DNA of 64,000 nucleotides from Qipengyuania_B thermophila (GCF_004153605.1 NZ_SDSI01000001.1:806001-870000); one strand, 5' to 3'. Shown: positions 42,669 through 52,024, numbered from the stretch's first letter. The notes: generated by a model from the sequence alone, not told the origin. A program made the numbers and translations.

Positions 42669-43294
42669 GCGAGCGTCCGCAGGACGGCGCGGACCGGGGC
42701 GGCATCGCCGCCGGCGATCCGGAGCGGCAGGGCGATGAGTTCGTAGCGGCCGGCCGGCACCGCGTCGAGCACCAGCCCTTCGAGGATCCGTAGGTCGGCG
42801 TCGCGCGCCGCGTGGTGGGCGGCCATGTCCTTGCTGTCCTCGGGATCGAGCGACGGGGCGTCGGTGCCGATGAGCCGCACGCCCGCGGCGGCCAGATGGC
42901 GGACGGTGTCCGGTGCGAGGGTGGCGAAGTCGCTGCGCCATGCGTCGGCCGGGAAGCGGGCAAAGGTCTTGAACAGCACCCGTCCGGTGTCGCCCAGCGG
43001 CGGCAGGTGAGCAGGCTCGATGCGCCGTGCGGCCACATGGCGCAGGTCCACGACCTCGCACGGACCGACAAACGGCTCCAGCGCCATGCCCGCCGCGTCC
43101 GCCCCGTCGGCGGCGTAGTGCAGCGGCGCGTCCGCATGCGTGCCGGAATGCGTCGACAGGCTGATCCGTCCCACATTGACCGGGGCGCCGGCAGCCATCG
43201 ACCAGGTCGGCGCAAGAGTGAAGCGCGTATCCCCCGGCCACACCGGCAGTTCGGGCCGGAGCACCTGGCTGATGTCGATCAGGCGCCCGCTCAC
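42665..43294 (-). CDS. kynB: Kynurenine formamidase
   Basis: A 209-residue cyclase-fold metal hydrolase that removes formate from N-formylkynurenine. The zinc site HxGTHxDxPxH is seen as STHSGTHADAPLHY near residue 50, preceded by LIDISQVLRPELPVWPGDTR. It overlaps kynA and kynU by 4 bp, so the three enzymes are made together. Confidence 0.94.
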   Translation of the reverse strand: MSGRLIDISQVLRPELPVWPGDTRFTLAPTWSMAAGAPVNVGRISLSTHSGTHADAPLHYAADGADAAGMALEPFVGPCEVVDLRHVAARRIEPAHLPPLGDTGRVLFKTFARFPADAWRSDFATLAPDTVRHLAAAGVRLIGTDAPSLDPEDSKDMAAHHAARDADLRILEGLVLDAVPAGRYELIALPLRIAGGDAAPVRAVLRTLA

Positions 43295-44082
43295 AGCCGG
43301 GTCCGCGCGTCAAGCAGTTCAGGGAAGAAGCGGTGCTGCAGCACGGCTTCGAGATAGGGAACACCGCTGGTGCCGCCCGTTCCGCGCTTGAAGCCGATGA
43401 TCCGCTCCACCGTCTTGAGGTGGCCGAAGCGCCAGCGCTGGAAGTGGTATTCGAGGTCCACCAGCTTCTCGGCCAGCTCGTAGAGGTCCCAGTGCGCCTC
43501 GGGCTGGCGGTAGATGGCGGCGAAGGCGTCCGTCACCGCCTCGTCCTCGACCCAGGGCTGCGCCGGATCGCGGGTCAGCACGGCGGCCGGAACGGCAAAG
43601 CCCCGCCGCGCCAGCAGACGCACGGTTTCGTCGTAGAGGCTGGGCCGTGTCAGCTCCTCCCGCAGGGCCGCGGCAATGCCCGGTGTGGCCTCGTGCATCG
43701 CCACCATCGCCGCGTTGCGCCCGCCCAGCAGGTATTCCATCTGCCGGTACTGGGCCGACTGGAACCCGCTGGAGGTGCCCAGATGCGGCCGCACCTGCGC
43801 ATAGTCGTGGGGTGTCATCGTCGCGAGGACGTCCCAGCTGCCGATCAGCTGCGTCTGCGCCCGCGCGACCCGGGCGAGCATCTTGAACGCGGGCCGCAGC
43901 GCGTCGGCGGCGATGGCCCGGCGCGCGGCGTCGAGCTCGTGAAGGCACAGCTTCAGCCACAGCTCGCTCGTCTGGTGCACGATGATGAACAGCATCTCGT
44001 CATGCGCTGGCGATGCCGGATGCTGCGCGCCGAGCACCCGGTCGAGGTCGAGATAGGAGCCATAGGTCTGTGCGGTGGTCAT
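43291..44082 (-). CDS. kynA: Tryptophan 2,3-dioxygenase
   Basis: A 263-residue haem enzyme that opens the tryptophan indole ring. It shows YGSYLDLDRVLGAQHP, the FIIVHQTSELWLKLCLHEL region with the distal His, GTSSGFQSAQYRQMEYLLG, and the proximal-side LKTVERIIGFKRGTGGTSG. The ATG before TTAQTYGSYL is chosen; an ATG 15 bases earlier is possible. It is the first gene of the kynABU operon. Confidence 0.94.
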   Translation of the reverse strand: MTTAQTYGSYLDLDRVLGAQHPASPAHDEMLFIIVHQTSELWLKLCLHELDAARRAIAADALRPAFKMLARVARAQTQLIGSWDVLATMTPHDYAQVRPHLGTSSGFQSAQYRQMEYLLGGRNAAMVAMHEATPGIAAALREELTRPSLYDETVRLLARRGFAVPAAVLTRDPAQPWVEDEAVTDAFAAIYRQPEAHWDLYELAEKLVDLEYHFQRWRFGHLKTVERIIGFKRGTGGTSGVPYLEAVLQHRFFPELLDARTRL

Positions 44083-44162
44083 GCCGGCGCCGTGCATAGC
44101 CGAGCGCGCCGGCGAGCGGAACCCAAGGGCGTGCCGGCCGATCCGCCGCGCGGGCGGCACCG

Positions 44163-45656
44163 TCACAGCGGGGCGCGGGAAAACGGAAACAGCGGGTGCA
44201 CGCCCCAGGCGTTGTCGGCATAGCCGACGGTGTTGGCTCGCACCAGCGACCACCGGACCGGCGCGCCGAGCGGAATGAACAGGTTCTGCCGGGTCAGCAG
44301 CTCCTCAGCCTGGTTGATCAGCGCCGCCCGCCTCACGGGATCGGCTTCCGTGTTCGCCTGGACCATCAGCGCATCCGCTTCGGGGACGCACTGGGCCCGC
44401 GAGACGGAGCAGGCGAACTGGTTCATGAACCAGCGGGCCTGGGCATAGCGCGCCACCCGGTCGCGCAGCACGAGATCGGCTGCCTCTCCGTCGCCCGCGC
44501 GCCTGAGCTCGATGCCGGCCGCGTCCAGATCGCGCCTCAGCTGCCGCAGGAGCAGGTCGTTGCCGACGCCGGGGGGAAGGCTGATGGTCAGCTGCGGCGG
44601 GACGCCGGTGGCCGCGGCCCAGGCGGCCGCGCGCGCGCGGGCGATCGCCAGCCGCGCGTTCTGGTCAAGGTCGCGCCACCGCTCGGGGTTCTGCAACGGA
44701 TCGCCGGGCAGGTCAGGCGGCACGATCCGCGTCGCCGGGAACCAGCCCGAGACGTTGAACGGCACGAGGAGCGCGTTCCGGTCGATGGCGAGCGCCACCG
44801 CTTCGCGGTTGCCGGCATCGGCGAGAAACCCCCCGCGCGACGCCACATCAAGGCCGAACAGGCCAACCACCGCGTTCAGCCGCACCGTGCCGCGGGCCAG
44901 AGGGCCGGTCTGAAGCAGCGGCAGCGAGTTGATGTCGCCGCCGAGCACCGCCGATGCCGCCCCGCTGTTGAAGGCTGCCACGGCCTGTTCGGCGGGCAGT
45001 GCCGCGATCCGCACCGAGCGCACCGTCTCCGCCCAGCGCGAATCGGCGGCGAGGCCGCGCTCTTCGGGCGCGATGGGCAGCAGTGTCACCGCACCAGCGG
45101 TTGCCGGACCGGCGGCCCGGCGCATCGGACCAAGGCCGCCGCCGCCGCCTTCGAAGCCCAGCTCGGGTTGCGCCAGCACGCGCAGGAACTGCGCCATCGG
45201 AGTGGCCAGCTCGATCTCCACCACGCGGCCGGTGAGTGCTCGCACGTCCGCAATCTTCGCAAGGTCCAGCCCCAGGGTGGTGCCCTGAAGCTGGCGGATG
45301 GCGCGCTGCAGCTGCGAGCGGACCTGCTGCGCCGTGACCGGCTGCCCGTCGGGCCAGTTCACGTCGCGCAGGCGGAAGATGTAGGACAGGCCGTCGTCCG
45401 TAACGATCCAGCTTTGCGCGAGGCCCGGGACGACTTCGCCGTTCTCGTCCATCCGCACCAGGCCCTGATGCGTGGCGGCGCGCAGATGCTGCGCGGCGAG
45501 CGGCAGGCGCAGCCCTTCGGCGTCGAGATCGCCGGGCTGGCCGACGAACAGCACCCGCACCGTGCGCTCGTCCTCGCGTCCCGTGCAGGCGGCGAGAGAC
45601 CCGGACAGCGCGAGAAGCACCGCCCAGCCGATGAGGCGCCGGGCGCAGTGACTCAC
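44163..45656 (-). CDS. Peptide/nickel-type ABC substrate-binding lipoprotein
   Basis: A 497-residue periplasmic protein. Its lipobox is SGSLAACTG after a hydrophobic signal (LIGWAVLLALSGSLAAC). The SBP_bac_5 fold shows in GLAQSWIVTDDGLSYIFRLR, NWPDGQPVTAQQVRSQLQRA and, near the C-terminus, NQAEELLTRQNLFIPLGAPV. Ligand unknown. No permease or ATPase gene is next to it. Start is GTG, overlapping the SDR stop. Confidence 0.82.
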   Translation of the reverse strand: MSHCARRLIGWAVLLALSGSLAACTGREDERTVRVLFVGQPGDLDAEGLRLPLAAQHLRAATHQGLVRMDENGEVVPGLAQSWIVTDDGLSYIFRLRDVNWPDGQPVTAQQVRSQLQRAIRQLQGTTLGLDLAKIADVRALTGRVVEIELATPMAQFLRVLAQPELGFEGGGGGLGPMRRAAGPATAGAVTLLPIAPEERGLAADSRWAETVRSVRIAALPAEQAVAAFNSGAASAVLGGDINSLPLLQTGPLARGTVRLNAVVGLFGLDVASRGGFLADAGNREAVALAIDRNALLVPFNVSGWFPATRIVPPDLPGDPLQNPERWRDLDQNARLAIARARAAAWAAATGVPPQLTISLPPGVGNDLLLRQLRRDLDAAGIELRRAGDGEAADLVLRDRVARYAQARWFMNQFACSVSRAQCVPEADALMVQANTEADPVRRAALINQAEELLTRQNLFIPLGAPVRWSLVRANTVGYADNAWGVHPLFPFSRAPL

Positions 45657-46336
45657 CACGGCAGTTCGTTCCCCCTGTGGTCGAGGAAGCGGTGCGCCAC
45701 CGGATGCGGTGCGTCCAGCAGGTCGGCCAGCGCGCGGGCGCTGTCCCCGGCCGAGAGCGGCGCCTTGTCTCCGCCCATGTCGGTCCGCACCCAGCCCGGA
45801 TGGAGCGAGAGGACCGCGATGGCCCGCGCTTTCGCCTGTTCCTCGAACACGTTGCGCGACAGCATGTTCAGCGCCGCCTTGCTCATCCGGTACAGGTCCG
45901 CTCCGCCAGAGGACAGGGCGATGGATCCCATCCGCGACGTGGTGAAGGCGAGCACACCGCCGTCGCGCAGCACCGGCAGCAGCGCCCGCGCCGCCCGCGC
46001 CGGACCGGCGGCGTTCGTCAGCACCGCGTGCGCGATGGCGGCGTCCCCCGCCTCGTCGATCCGGCACCCGTCGTAAATTCCGGCGTTGAGCAGCACCACG
46101 TCGAGCGCGGCGCCGGCCAGTGTCTCCGCGAGCGCCGCAATGGTCTGCGGTTGCGTCACATCGGCCGACGCGACCCGGATCCCGTCGTGCTGCTGCGCGG
46201 CGAGGCGGTGCAGCGGCTCGCTGCGGGTCCGTTGCGTTGCCACGACGCGCCAGCCGCGCGTCGCCAGTTCCCCGGCCAGCGCCAGGCCGATGCCGCGCGA
46301 TGCCCCGACGATCAGCGCGCGGCGAGGCGCCGTCAC
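45653..46336 (-). CDS. SDR-family oxidoreductase
   Basis: A 227-residue short-chain dehydrogenase similar to the CsgA/YbbO-like branch. Cofactor loop VGASRGIGLALAGEL, VVLLNAGIY in place of NNAG, serine in TTSRMGSIAL and the YRMSKAAL pair. The C-terminal HPGWVRTDMGGDKAPLS is typical of this branch. Start is GTG, overlapping the GT2 stop. Substrate unknown. Confidence 0.83.
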   Translation of the reverse strand: MTAPRRALIVGASRGIGLALAGELATRGWRVVATQRTRSEPLHRLAAQQHDGIRVASADVTQPQTIAALAETLAGAALDVVLLNAGIYDGCRIDEAGDAAIAHAVLTNAAGPARAARALLPVLRDGGVLAFTTSRMGSIALSSGGADLYRMSKAALNMLSRNVFEEQAKARAIAVLSLHPGWVRTDMGGDKAPLSAGDSARALADLLDAPHPVAHRFLDHRGNELPW

Positions 46337-47346
46337 GCCTTGTACTCGATCAGGGTCGCGCGCGTGCCCCGCCGCTGCTGGACCCGGTGCTGGAGCCAGC
46401 CGCGCGCCTGCGCAAGTTTGGCGATCATGATCAGCAGCGCCCACTGCGCCCCGCCGCGCCACCCCATCGCCGCGGCCTTGCTGCGTGCCAGCCGGACGAC
46501 CTGCGCCGCGACCGCAAGAGCGGGGGCAAGGGCGAGCAGCCGGAGCGGGGCGCCTGTGCCGACGAGGCTCAGCACCAGTCCGGGGATGGCGAGCAGCATG
46601 AGCGACGACCACAAAAGGGCGCTTTGCTGCAGGCGCATCCACGACCGATCCGCATCCTTGCCGTGCAGGGCGATGAGCGCGGCGATGCCGAAACCGGTCC
46701 GCCGGGCGCGGTGCCACCACTGGCGCAGATGCGTCATGGCGACGTCGTGCGCCGTCATCTCCGCGCCATTGCTCCACACCCGCCAGCCGCGCGCGCGCAG
46801 GCGCAGGCACATCTCCGGCTCCTCGCCGGCGATCAGTGCGTCGTTGTAGCCGCCCACCTCCCTGAGCGCCGCCACCCGGAACAGCGCATCCCCGCCACAG
46901 GCGCTTGCCGGTCCGGCCGGCACGCTCCATTCGTCGTCGATGGCGCGGTGGTAGGCGTTGCGCCCCGGATCGCGCTCGCGGCGGCGTCCGAAAACCACCG
47001 CGCGGCGCGGGTCGTCTGCCATGTCCGCGATCGCCGTGGACAGCCATTCCGGGTGCACGGCACAGTCGCCGTCCACCATCTGCACGAACTCGGCCTCCGG
47101 ATGGTCGCGCAGCAGCCGGGCGAGACCGGCATTGCGTGCGCGTGCGGCCGTGAACGGCACGTCGGTGTCAAGCTCGACCACCGCCACGCCCAAGGACCGC
47201 GCCAGCGCCACACTGCCGTCGGTGGAGCCGGAATCGACATACACCGCCGCTCCCTGCCCCGCCACGGAACGCAGACACGCCTCCAGCCGCTCCCCCTCAT
47301 TGCGGCCGATGATGACGATGCCGATGCGGGCCAAGGACTTGTACAC
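46333..47346 (-). CDS. Glycosyltransferase family 2
   Basis: A 337-residue GT-A glycosyltransferase with C-terminal membrane segments. The nucleotide-sugar part has GIVIIGRNEGERLEACLRS, VYVDSGSTDGSVALA and the DxD-like VQMVDGDCAVHPEW; the acceptor loop has GGDALFRVAALREVGGYND and EEPEMCLRLRARGW. Two or more hydrophobic helices follow (residues 235-290). It is likely to act on a lipid-linked or capsular glycan. First gene of a run including the SDR and the SBP. Confidence 0.86.
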   Translation of the reverse strand: MYKSLARIGIVIIGRNEGERLEACLRSVAGQGAAVYVDSGSTDGSVALARSLGVAVVELDTDVPFTAARARNAGLARLLRDHPEAEFVQMVDGDCAVHPEWLSTAIADMADDPRRAVVFGRRRERDPGRNAYHRAIDDEWSVPAGPASACGGDALFRVAALREVGGYNDALIAGEEPEMCLRLRARGWRVWSNGAEMTAHDVAMTHLRQWWHRARRTGFGIAALIALHGKDADRSWMRLQQSALLWSSLMLLAIPGLVLSLVGTGAPLRLLALAPALAVAAQVVRLARSKAAAMGWRGGAQWALLIMIAKLAQARGWLQHRVQQRRGTRATLIEYKA

Positions 47347-47454
47347 TGTTATCTGTCACCCGTTGATCTGCCTCTGCCCGTTGTGAGTCGGCGATCGACC
47401 ATGCATGGGCTAGCCTGACGCTCATCTACTCTCCAGCAAGGTGTTCTACAAACG

Positions 47455-48150
47455 ATGCTGCCAGACGAAGCAATCCTCATGGGGCAATGGATCAGAAGCC
47501 TTGATCTGCGCAAAGGCGCAGTATGCCTCAACTTCGGCTCATCCACGCGCCACTTCCGAGAAGTGGTTCAGCCTCACATTGATGAGCATGTCTTTGCTCC
47601 GCTCAGGCAAGCCGGCGTTCGCACGATCCACTGCGACCTGAAAGTCGATGATGGCGTGGATGAGGTCGGGGATGTCCTTGATCCGGGGGTTCGCTCCAGG
47701 CTTGCCGGTTATGAACCGGAACTCGTCATCTGCAGCAATCTGCTGGAACATCTGACCGATCCGGCGACCTTCGCGCAGGCATGCGGCGAAATTCTTCGTC
47801 CGGGCGGACACTGCTTGATCACGGTGCCGCGCAGTTTTCCGTATCATCCCGATCCGATCGACACCATGTACAGGCCGGAGCCATCCGAAGTGGCGGCACT
47901 TCTCCCGGAATGGCAGGTTGTGTCGGCGAAGGAGATTGCTGCCGGCAGCTATGCGGACGACCTGCGTACGCATGCTGCGCCTACTGTCGCTCTGTTGAGA
48001 CAGGCAATCAGAGCAGCCATGCCATTTTATCGGCCATCCCAGTGGCGTCCCGCAGCGCACAAGCTCATGTGGCTCTTCAAGCCCTATCGCGTCTCCTTGG
48101 TGATGCTCAGGAAACCGGAACATCATGCTGCGGACTCAAGAGTCCGCTGA
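47455..48150 (+). CDS. Class I SAM-dependent methyltransferase
   Basis: A 231-residue methyltransferase. Motif I is weak (GAVCLNFGSSTRHFREVV), motif post-I is IHCDLKVD, and the SNLLEHLTDPATFAQACGEI and LRPGGHCLITVPRSFPYHPD loops are typical of methyltransferase_11-type enzymes. The gene is clearly less GC-rich than the flanks, like the next one, so it may have been gained with the adjacent glycosyltransferase. Its 3' end overlaps that gene by 44 bp, tail to tail. Confidence 0.8.
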   Translation: MLPDEAILMGQWIRSLDLRKGAVCLNFGSSTRHFREVVQPHIDEHVFAPLRQAGVRTIHCDLKVDDGVDEVGDVLDPGVRSRLAGYEPELVICSNLLEHLTDPATFAQACGEILRPGGHCLITVPRSFPYHPDPIDTMYRPEPSEVAALLPEWQVVSAKEIAAGSYADDLRTHAAPTVALLRQAIRAAMPFYRPSQWRPAAHKLMWLFKPYRVSLVMLRKPEHHAADSRVR

Positions 48151-49405
48151 ACGATTGCTGGAACAACGAAGCCAGTTTGGCTGCCTCAACCGTGTCAAAG
48201 TGCCTGGCCAACACACGCTCCCTCGCTGCCGCTCCCATCTCCGCCAGCCGTTCGCGGCTGAGGCATGACATTGCAGCCATGGCGTCTGCGAAGGCTTCTG
48301 CGTCGCCAGCCGGCACAATCAATCCGTCAACTCCATGCCTCACCAGTTCCGGAATGCCGGCGATCGCTGTCGTGACCACCGGACGTGCCCGGGACATGGC
48401 TTCCATGATCACGACCGGGAGCCCCTCGGCGAAACTTGGAAGAACCAGGGCGGACGATCGGTCCAGCAGTTCCCGCACCTCGTCAGCATTTACCCAGCCG
48501 GTTATCGTGATCAGTTCCGCCAGCTCGGCTGCCTGGATGGCTTCCTCGAGCTGCTTGCGCATCTCGCCGTCACCGGCGAGGATCAGCGGAATCGGAGTTC
48601 CGCGATCTCGCAGCAAGCGGATTGCTTCGATGAGCAGCACCTGCCCCTTCTGCTCGCACAGGCGTCCGACACAAAGTACGCCGAAATCCTGCGGCAGGGG
48701 CTGCGGTGGTGTGGCGTTGATCCGCGGATCCAGCGCGCAATGCACCACCCGTATCTTCTCCCAGTCGCTCAGCCTGGACCAGCGGAACAGCTGGCTGCGG
48801 CAGAAACTGGTGATCGCCGCAACGAAGCTGGCGTCGCGGACCTTGACTCCAAGTTTCAGTTGATGGGGCTTGTCGAACTCCTCGGGCCCATGAACAGTGA
48901 AGCTGAAAGGCGGCCCGCCAAGTGATTTCACGAGAAAGGCGACGGTGGCAGCATTGCTGCCGAAGTGGGCATGCACATGATGCGCGCCACTGCCTGTCTC
49001 GACCCACTCAAGCACCAGGCACGCTTCTGCCAAATAGATGAGATGGTGCAGGAAGCTGCGCTCTGCACCCCGCGACAGTGTCCAGGCGTGTTTCAAGGCT
49101 TGAAGGAAAGGTCCGGGACGCGAGAAGACGACGCGCAGCAATGCTTTCAGCAACGGTGCTGGTCCGCCCTCGAGTACGTAGCGGGTGCGTTCGCGCTCTG
49201 CTGCGTCGAGAGGGTCGACTACAGTGTTCTCCCACCCCCGCATGGCCAGTCGCTCGACGCGAACACCCAGGCGTTCAAGGGCCAGGATTTCCGTGCGGAT
49301 GAAACTGTGACTTACCGCCGGGTACTGGTTCAGAAGATATGTGACGGCAAGGCTGCCAGAAGCAACATCGTCTCCGTTCGAGTGCCCATGCTGCGTCATA
49401 CTCAC
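48107..49405 (-). CDS. Glycosyltransferase family 4
   Basis: A 432-residue GT-B glycosyltransferase. It opens with LAVTYLLNQYPAVSHSFIRT, typical of colanic-type GT4 enzymes, has VHAHFGSNAATVAFLVKSLG and FSFTVHGPEEFDKP, and the C-terminal donor site shows VGRLCEQKGQVLLIEAIRLL, LILAGDGEMRKQLEEAI and the EX7E element in PSFAEGLPVVIMEAMSRARP. It probably adds a sugar to an exopolysaccharide or glycolipid. Start is GTG overlapping the LLM stop. Lower in GC than most genes here. Confidence 0.86.
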   Translation of the reverse strand: MSMTQHGHSNGDDVASGSLAVTYLLNQYPAVSHSFIRTEILALERLGVRVERLAMRGWENTVVDPLDAAERERTRYVLEGGPAPLLKALLRVVFSRPGPFLQALKHAWTLSRGAERSFLHHLIYLAEACLVLEWVETGSGAHHVHAHFGSNAATVAFLVKSLGGPPFSFTVHGPEEFDKPHQLKLGVKVRDASFVAAITSFCRSQLFRWSRLSDWEKIRVVHCALDPRINATPPQPLPQDFGVLCVGRLCEQKGQVLLIEAIRLLRDRGTPIPLILAGDGEMRKQLEEAIQAAELAELITITGWVNADEVRELLDRSSALVLPSFAEGLPVVIMEAMSRARPVVTTAIAGIPELVRHGVDGLIVPAGDAEAFADAMAAMSCLSRERLAEMGAAARERVLARHFDTVEAAKLASLFQQSFSGLLSPQHDVPVS

Positions 49406-50418
49406 GCCGTGCCCATGACCTGTGCTGCGAAGCGGTGCATTTCTTCGGATTGGGGGCTCATCTGCAGCAGCAGAAGGTCGACCCCGGCATGCTCGTATTC
49501 GGCGATGCGCTCCTTGAGCTGTTCCGGTGTCCCGACCAGTCCGGGCCGCAGGCCGCGGTTGGAGACGGCGTATTCCTGCAGCTTCAGTTCGCGTTCGAGC
49601 TGCGTGCCCGACAGCCACTGATCGAAATTGGCGTAGCCGGGCGGCAGGTCGCGCACGGCGGTGATCCGGGCCAGTTCGGCCTTCGCCTCCGCCTCGCTGT
49701 CGCGCACGATGGCATAGGCCGCCATGCCGAAGGCCAGCGGCGGCCGGCCAAGCTCCTCCCGCCGGGCGGACAGGTCGGCGACCCGCGCAGCGATCACCTC
49801 GGGCGGGTCGCCGTGCATGACGTAGGCGTCGCACTGCCGCGCAATCATCTGCCTCGCCGCTTCGCTCTCGCCGCCGGCGTAGATCACGGGGCGCGCCTCG
49901 GGCCCGGGCGCGCAGATCGCCTCGTCCGTCCGGTAGAACCGGCCGGAGAAGGAGAAGCGGGGCTGGGTCCACAGGCCCTCGACGACCTCCAGCCACTCCG
50001 CCGTGCGGGCGTAGCGGTCGTCGTGCCGGTCGAACTCGAGGCCGTACTGGCGCGCCTCGTCCGCCCACCAGGACGACACGACATTGAGCGACAGCCGTCC
50101 GCCAGCAATCCGGTCGATGTTCGCGGCCGCCTTGGCGAACAGCGCCGGATGATGGAAATTCGGGCGCACAGCGACCATCAGTTCGAGCCGGCTCGTCACC
50201 GCCGCCAGCGCCGCGGCAGTGGACCAGGCGTCGAGAGCAGGGGCGTCCACCCCCTTGATGTCGTTGAGGTTCAGCTCGGCGATGAGGGTCAGGTCGTATC
50301 CCCAGCGTTCCGCGTCGAGCGCGAGGCGGCGGACATAGGCCCAGCTCGCCTCCATCCCCTCGTCCGCCACATTGCGCAGCCAGCCCCCGAACACCGGCAT
50401 CCAGAACCCGTACCGCAT
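49402..50418 (-). CDS. LLM-class flavin-dependent monooxygenase
   Basis: A 338-residue luciferase-like monooxygenase using reduced FMN. Features are MRYGFWMPVFGGWLRNVADE, WGYDLTLIAELNLNDIKG, AAANIDRIAGGRLSLNVVSS and WWADEARQYG, a signature of the SsuD/alkanesulfonate-type branch, plus IYAGGESEAARQMIARQCDA. It may release sulfur or nitrogen from organic compounds; the substrate is unknown. Its ATG shares one base with the ATP-grasp stop. Confidence 0.86.
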   Translation of the reverse strand: MRYGFWMPVFGGWLRNVADEGMEASWAYVRRLALDAERWGYDLTLIAELNLNDIKGVDAPALDAWSTAAALAAVTSRLELMVAVRPNFHHPALFAKAAANIDRIAGGRLSLNVVSSWWADEARQYGLEFDRHDDRYARTAEWLEVVEGLWTQPRFSFSGRFYRTDEAICAPGPEARPVIYAGGESEAARQMIARQCDAYVMHGDPPEVIAARVADLSARREELGRPPLAFGMAAYAIVRDSEAEAKAELARITAVRDLPPGYANFDQWLSGTQLERELKLQEYAVSNRGLRPGLVGTPEQLKERIAEYEHAGVDLLLLQMSPQSEEMHRFAAQVMGTA

Positions 50419-51329
50419 CAGGCCGCCGCCTCCTTCAGCCAGACCGCGATCCGGTCCACCAGCCGCTCGTGCGGATCCCATCCGAGCACGTCCAGCGGAT
50501 TCGCGACGAAGTTGGACAGCGCGTTGATGTCGTAGAAGCGCGGCGTCCCGTCACGGTCGTCGATCATGACCTCGACGCCGCCAAGATCAAGCGCCGCGGC
50601 CTGTGCCACCCGCTCGGCGGCGCTGCGGAGAGCCGCGTCCGGTTCCGCCGCCCGCATGACGATGCCGCTGCCCGGCGCCGCGCAGGCGTCGGCCGGACAC
50701 AGGTCGAAGCTGCCTGCTCCCTCGATGGTGATGGCGTAGAGGAACCGCCGGTCGAGCGTCTCCAGCCGGGTCACGATCCCGCCGCGCGCGGGCACGACTT
50801 CCTGGACCAGCAGCACGCCGTCGATGCTGGAGGGCAGGGCGCGATCGGCTACTGCGGCACGCAGGGCGTCGAGAGTGTCGAAGCGGGCGATCCCGGCGCC
50901 GGCACCGCCGATGTTCGCCTTGACCAGCAGCGGGAAGCCGATTTTGGCGGCCGCCGCGACGGCATCGGCGGCGCGGTGCACCACCCGTGTAGCCGGAATG
51001 GCAAGGCCGAGCGAGGCCAGCAGGGCAAGCTGCCGCGCCTTGGACGCGTCCACCGCGAAGGCTGCCGTGCCGTTGAGAACGCGCGCGCCGCCTGCCTCCC
51101 ATCGGGCAAGCAGGGCCTGCACCCAGAAGATCGGATGCTCCGGCTCGCGCAGAAAGGCCGACATGGCCACCCGGTTGAGCACGAGCGGTGCCGGAGGGTG
51201 CGGATCGGCCGGGTCGAAGGCGGTGCCCGGAGACAGGGTGGTGAACGCGATGCCGCGCCGCTCGAGCGCGGCGAACAGCGGCGCGAACCAGCGCGGATGC
51301 TCGAACAGGATCGCCAGGGCAGGGCTCAT
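50418..51329 (-). CDS. RimK-like ATP-grasp protein
   Basis: A 303-residue ATP-grasp enzyme. It has the ATP-grasp strand KIGFPLLVKANIGGAGAGIA, the hinge VLLVQEVVPARGGIVTRLE, and magnesium-binding acids and Asn near the end in GGVEVMIDDRDGTPRFYDIN followed by ALSNFV. Such ligases join a carboxylate to an amine. Product unknown. It is in an operon with LLM and trmB, overlapping trmB by 4 bp. Confidence 0.82.
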   Translation of the reverse strand: MSPALAILFEHPRWFAPLFAALERRGIAFTTLSPGTAFDPADPHPPAPLVLNRVAMSAFLREPEHPIFWVQALLARWEAGGARVLNGTAAFAVDASKARQLALLASLGLAIPATRVVHRAADAVAAAAKIGFPLLVKANIGGAGAGIARFDTLDALRAAVADRALPSSIDGVLLVQEVVPARGGIVTRLETLDRRFLYAITIEGAGSFDLCPADACAAPGSGIVMRAAEPDAALRSAAERVAQAAALDLGGVEVMIDDRDGTPRFYDINALSNFVANPLDVLGWDPHERLVDRIAVWLKEAAA

Positions 51330-52024
51330 CGGCGCGCGAACCGGAAGTACCAGACCTCGTGCCCCTGCTTGCGCGCCTTGGCCTCGTAGCGGGTCTCGGG
51401 CCAGCCCGAAGGGCGCTGCTGCCAGCTGCGCGGGCCGTCCGTCAGCCAGGTGAAGGCATCCCGGTGGCGACGCATGACCATCAGCGCGTGGCGCAGATAG
51501 ACCGGGTGGTCGGTTCCGAACCGCAGCTCCCCGCCCGGCTTCAGCTTGGCGGCGAACAGGGTCACCGGCCCGTCATTCATCATCCGCCGCTTGGCATGAC
51601 GCGCCTTCGGCCATGGGTCGGGATGGAGGAGGTAGATCATGGTCAGCGATCCGTCCGGCACGCGCCTCAGCACCTCCAGCGCATCGCCATGGTGCAGACG
51701 GACATTCGCCAACCGCCCTTCCTGCACATGGACGAGCGCTGCGGCCACGCCGTTCAGGAACGGTTCGGCGCCGATGAAGCCGTGATCGGGCAGCAGGTCG
51801 GCCCGGGCGGCGAGATGCTCGCCCCCGCCAAAGCCGATCTCGAAATGCAGCGGGCACTCCACGCCGAAAAGGCGCCCGGCCGTCACGGGGCCGTCCGCAG
51901 GCACGGCGATCTGCGGAAGGAGCGTGTCCACCAGCTCCTGCTGCCGGGCGCGCAGGGGCTTGCCGACCGAGCGGCCGTAAAGCCGGTTGAGGGTGAGCGG
52001 GTCGCCGGGTTTGTGCGCGGTCAT
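51326..52024 (-). CDS. trmB: tRNA (guanine-N7-)-methyltransferase
   Basis: A 232-residue methyltransferase making m7G46 in tRNA. LHFEIGFGGGEHL is the SAM site, FIGAEPFLNGVAAAL the second motif, and IYLLHPDPWPKARHAKRR the substrate-binding signature. RYGRS-like LNRLYGRSVGKPL opens it, which fixes the start at MTAHKPGD. Heads the operon with the ATP-grasp, LLM and GT4 genes. Confidence 0.94.
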   Translation of the reverse strand: MTAHKPGDPLTLNRLYGRSVGKPLRARQQELVDTLLPQIAVPADGPVTAGRLFGVECPLHFEIGFGGGEHLAARADLLPDHGFIGAEPFLNGVAAALVHVQEGRLANVRLHHGDALEVLRRVPDGSLTMIYLLHPDPWPKARHAKRRMMNDGPVTLFAAKLKPGGELRFGTDHPVYLRHALMVMRRHRDAFTWLTDGPRSWQQRPSGWPETRYEAKARKQGHEVWYFRFARR

